A stretch of DNA of 64,000 bases, taken from contig LR134135.1 in NCBI GenBank assembly GCA_900635465.1, forward strand, positions 1,674,001 through 1,738,000, in the 5' to 3' direction. The notes below the pieces were generated by a model that saw only the letters and a program-made list of their open reading frames with translations, made no database searches and was not told the origin of the DNA. Shown here one piece after another: positions 60,903-64,000 of the stretch (the stretch's first letter is position 1; each line of letters starts with the position of its first letter). Source of the DNA: Lelliottia amnigena (GTDB lineage: Bacteria > Pseudomonadota > Gammaproteobacteria > Enterobacterales > Enterobacteriaceae). A program made the position numbers and the translations under genes.

Positions 60903-64000
<3,098 letters not shown>

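Overview
The window is chromosomal DNA from an enteric gammaproteobacterium. Gene content, gene order and protein sequences are those of Enterobacteriaceae. They match Escherichia coli and Salmonella closely but not exactly, and the extra small genes and the DgcZ-type cyclase at the yeaI/yeaJ position suggest an Enterobacter- or Lelliottia-like genus (inference; no species call is made). No rRNA, tRNA, CRISPR array or intact prophage was seen.

Layout. 1-16.0 kb carries the cobB-potDCBA-pepT-roxA-phoQP-purB-hflD-mnmA-nudJ-rluE-icd block (polyamine import, tripeptide hydrolysis, ribosome and tRNA modification, Mg2+ and antimicrobial-peptide sensing, purine synthesis, TCA cycle). An IS30-family element sits in the last codons of pepT. 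16.0-25.2 kb, after icd, is an accessory segment. It holds a glutamine amidotransferase, a VOC protein, two alpha/beta hydrolases, a CGNR regulator, a TetR regulator with its operator, a DUF1348 protein, an SOS-controlled DinI/MsgA-like gene and a chemoreceptor with a FliA promoter. 25.4-42.8 kb is the yeaQ-yoaJK-dgcP-yoaF-yeaO-nimT/nimR-yeaL-yoaI-yeaK-dgcZ-like-yeaHG-mipA-yeaE-yeaD-gapA-msrB-yeaC block (stress, c-di-GMP, glycolysis, redox repair). 42.9-60.5 kb is yajD-pncA-ansA-sppA-ydjA-selD-topB-gdhA-ynjH-nudG-ynjA/F-ynjEDCB-TVP38-xthA. The window ends in the arginine succinyltransferase operon astC-astA-astD.

Regulation visible in the DNA includes a PhoP box before phoP, a PurR operator inside purB and a LexA box before the msgA-like gene. 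There is also a sigma-28 promoter before the chemoreceptor, sigma-54 promoters before yeaG and astC, CRP sites near yeaQ and gapA, a Pho box before yoaI, and palindromic operators for the TetR gene and for the CGNR gene with its divergent hydrolase.

Data quality matters here. Nine genes (phoQ, mnmA, rluE, the CGNR regulator, sppA, topB, gdhA, ynjB, xthA) have broken reading frames. All twelve lesions are one extra base, nine of them in runs of 4-5 identical bases. Removing the base restores a full-length family protein each time, so these are more likely sequencing or assembly errors than true pseudogenes. No clearly new biological system was found. The best leads are the IS30 insertion that rewrites the PepT C-terminus, the hydrolase/CGNR operator, and two candidate small RNAs beside yeaQ and dgcP.
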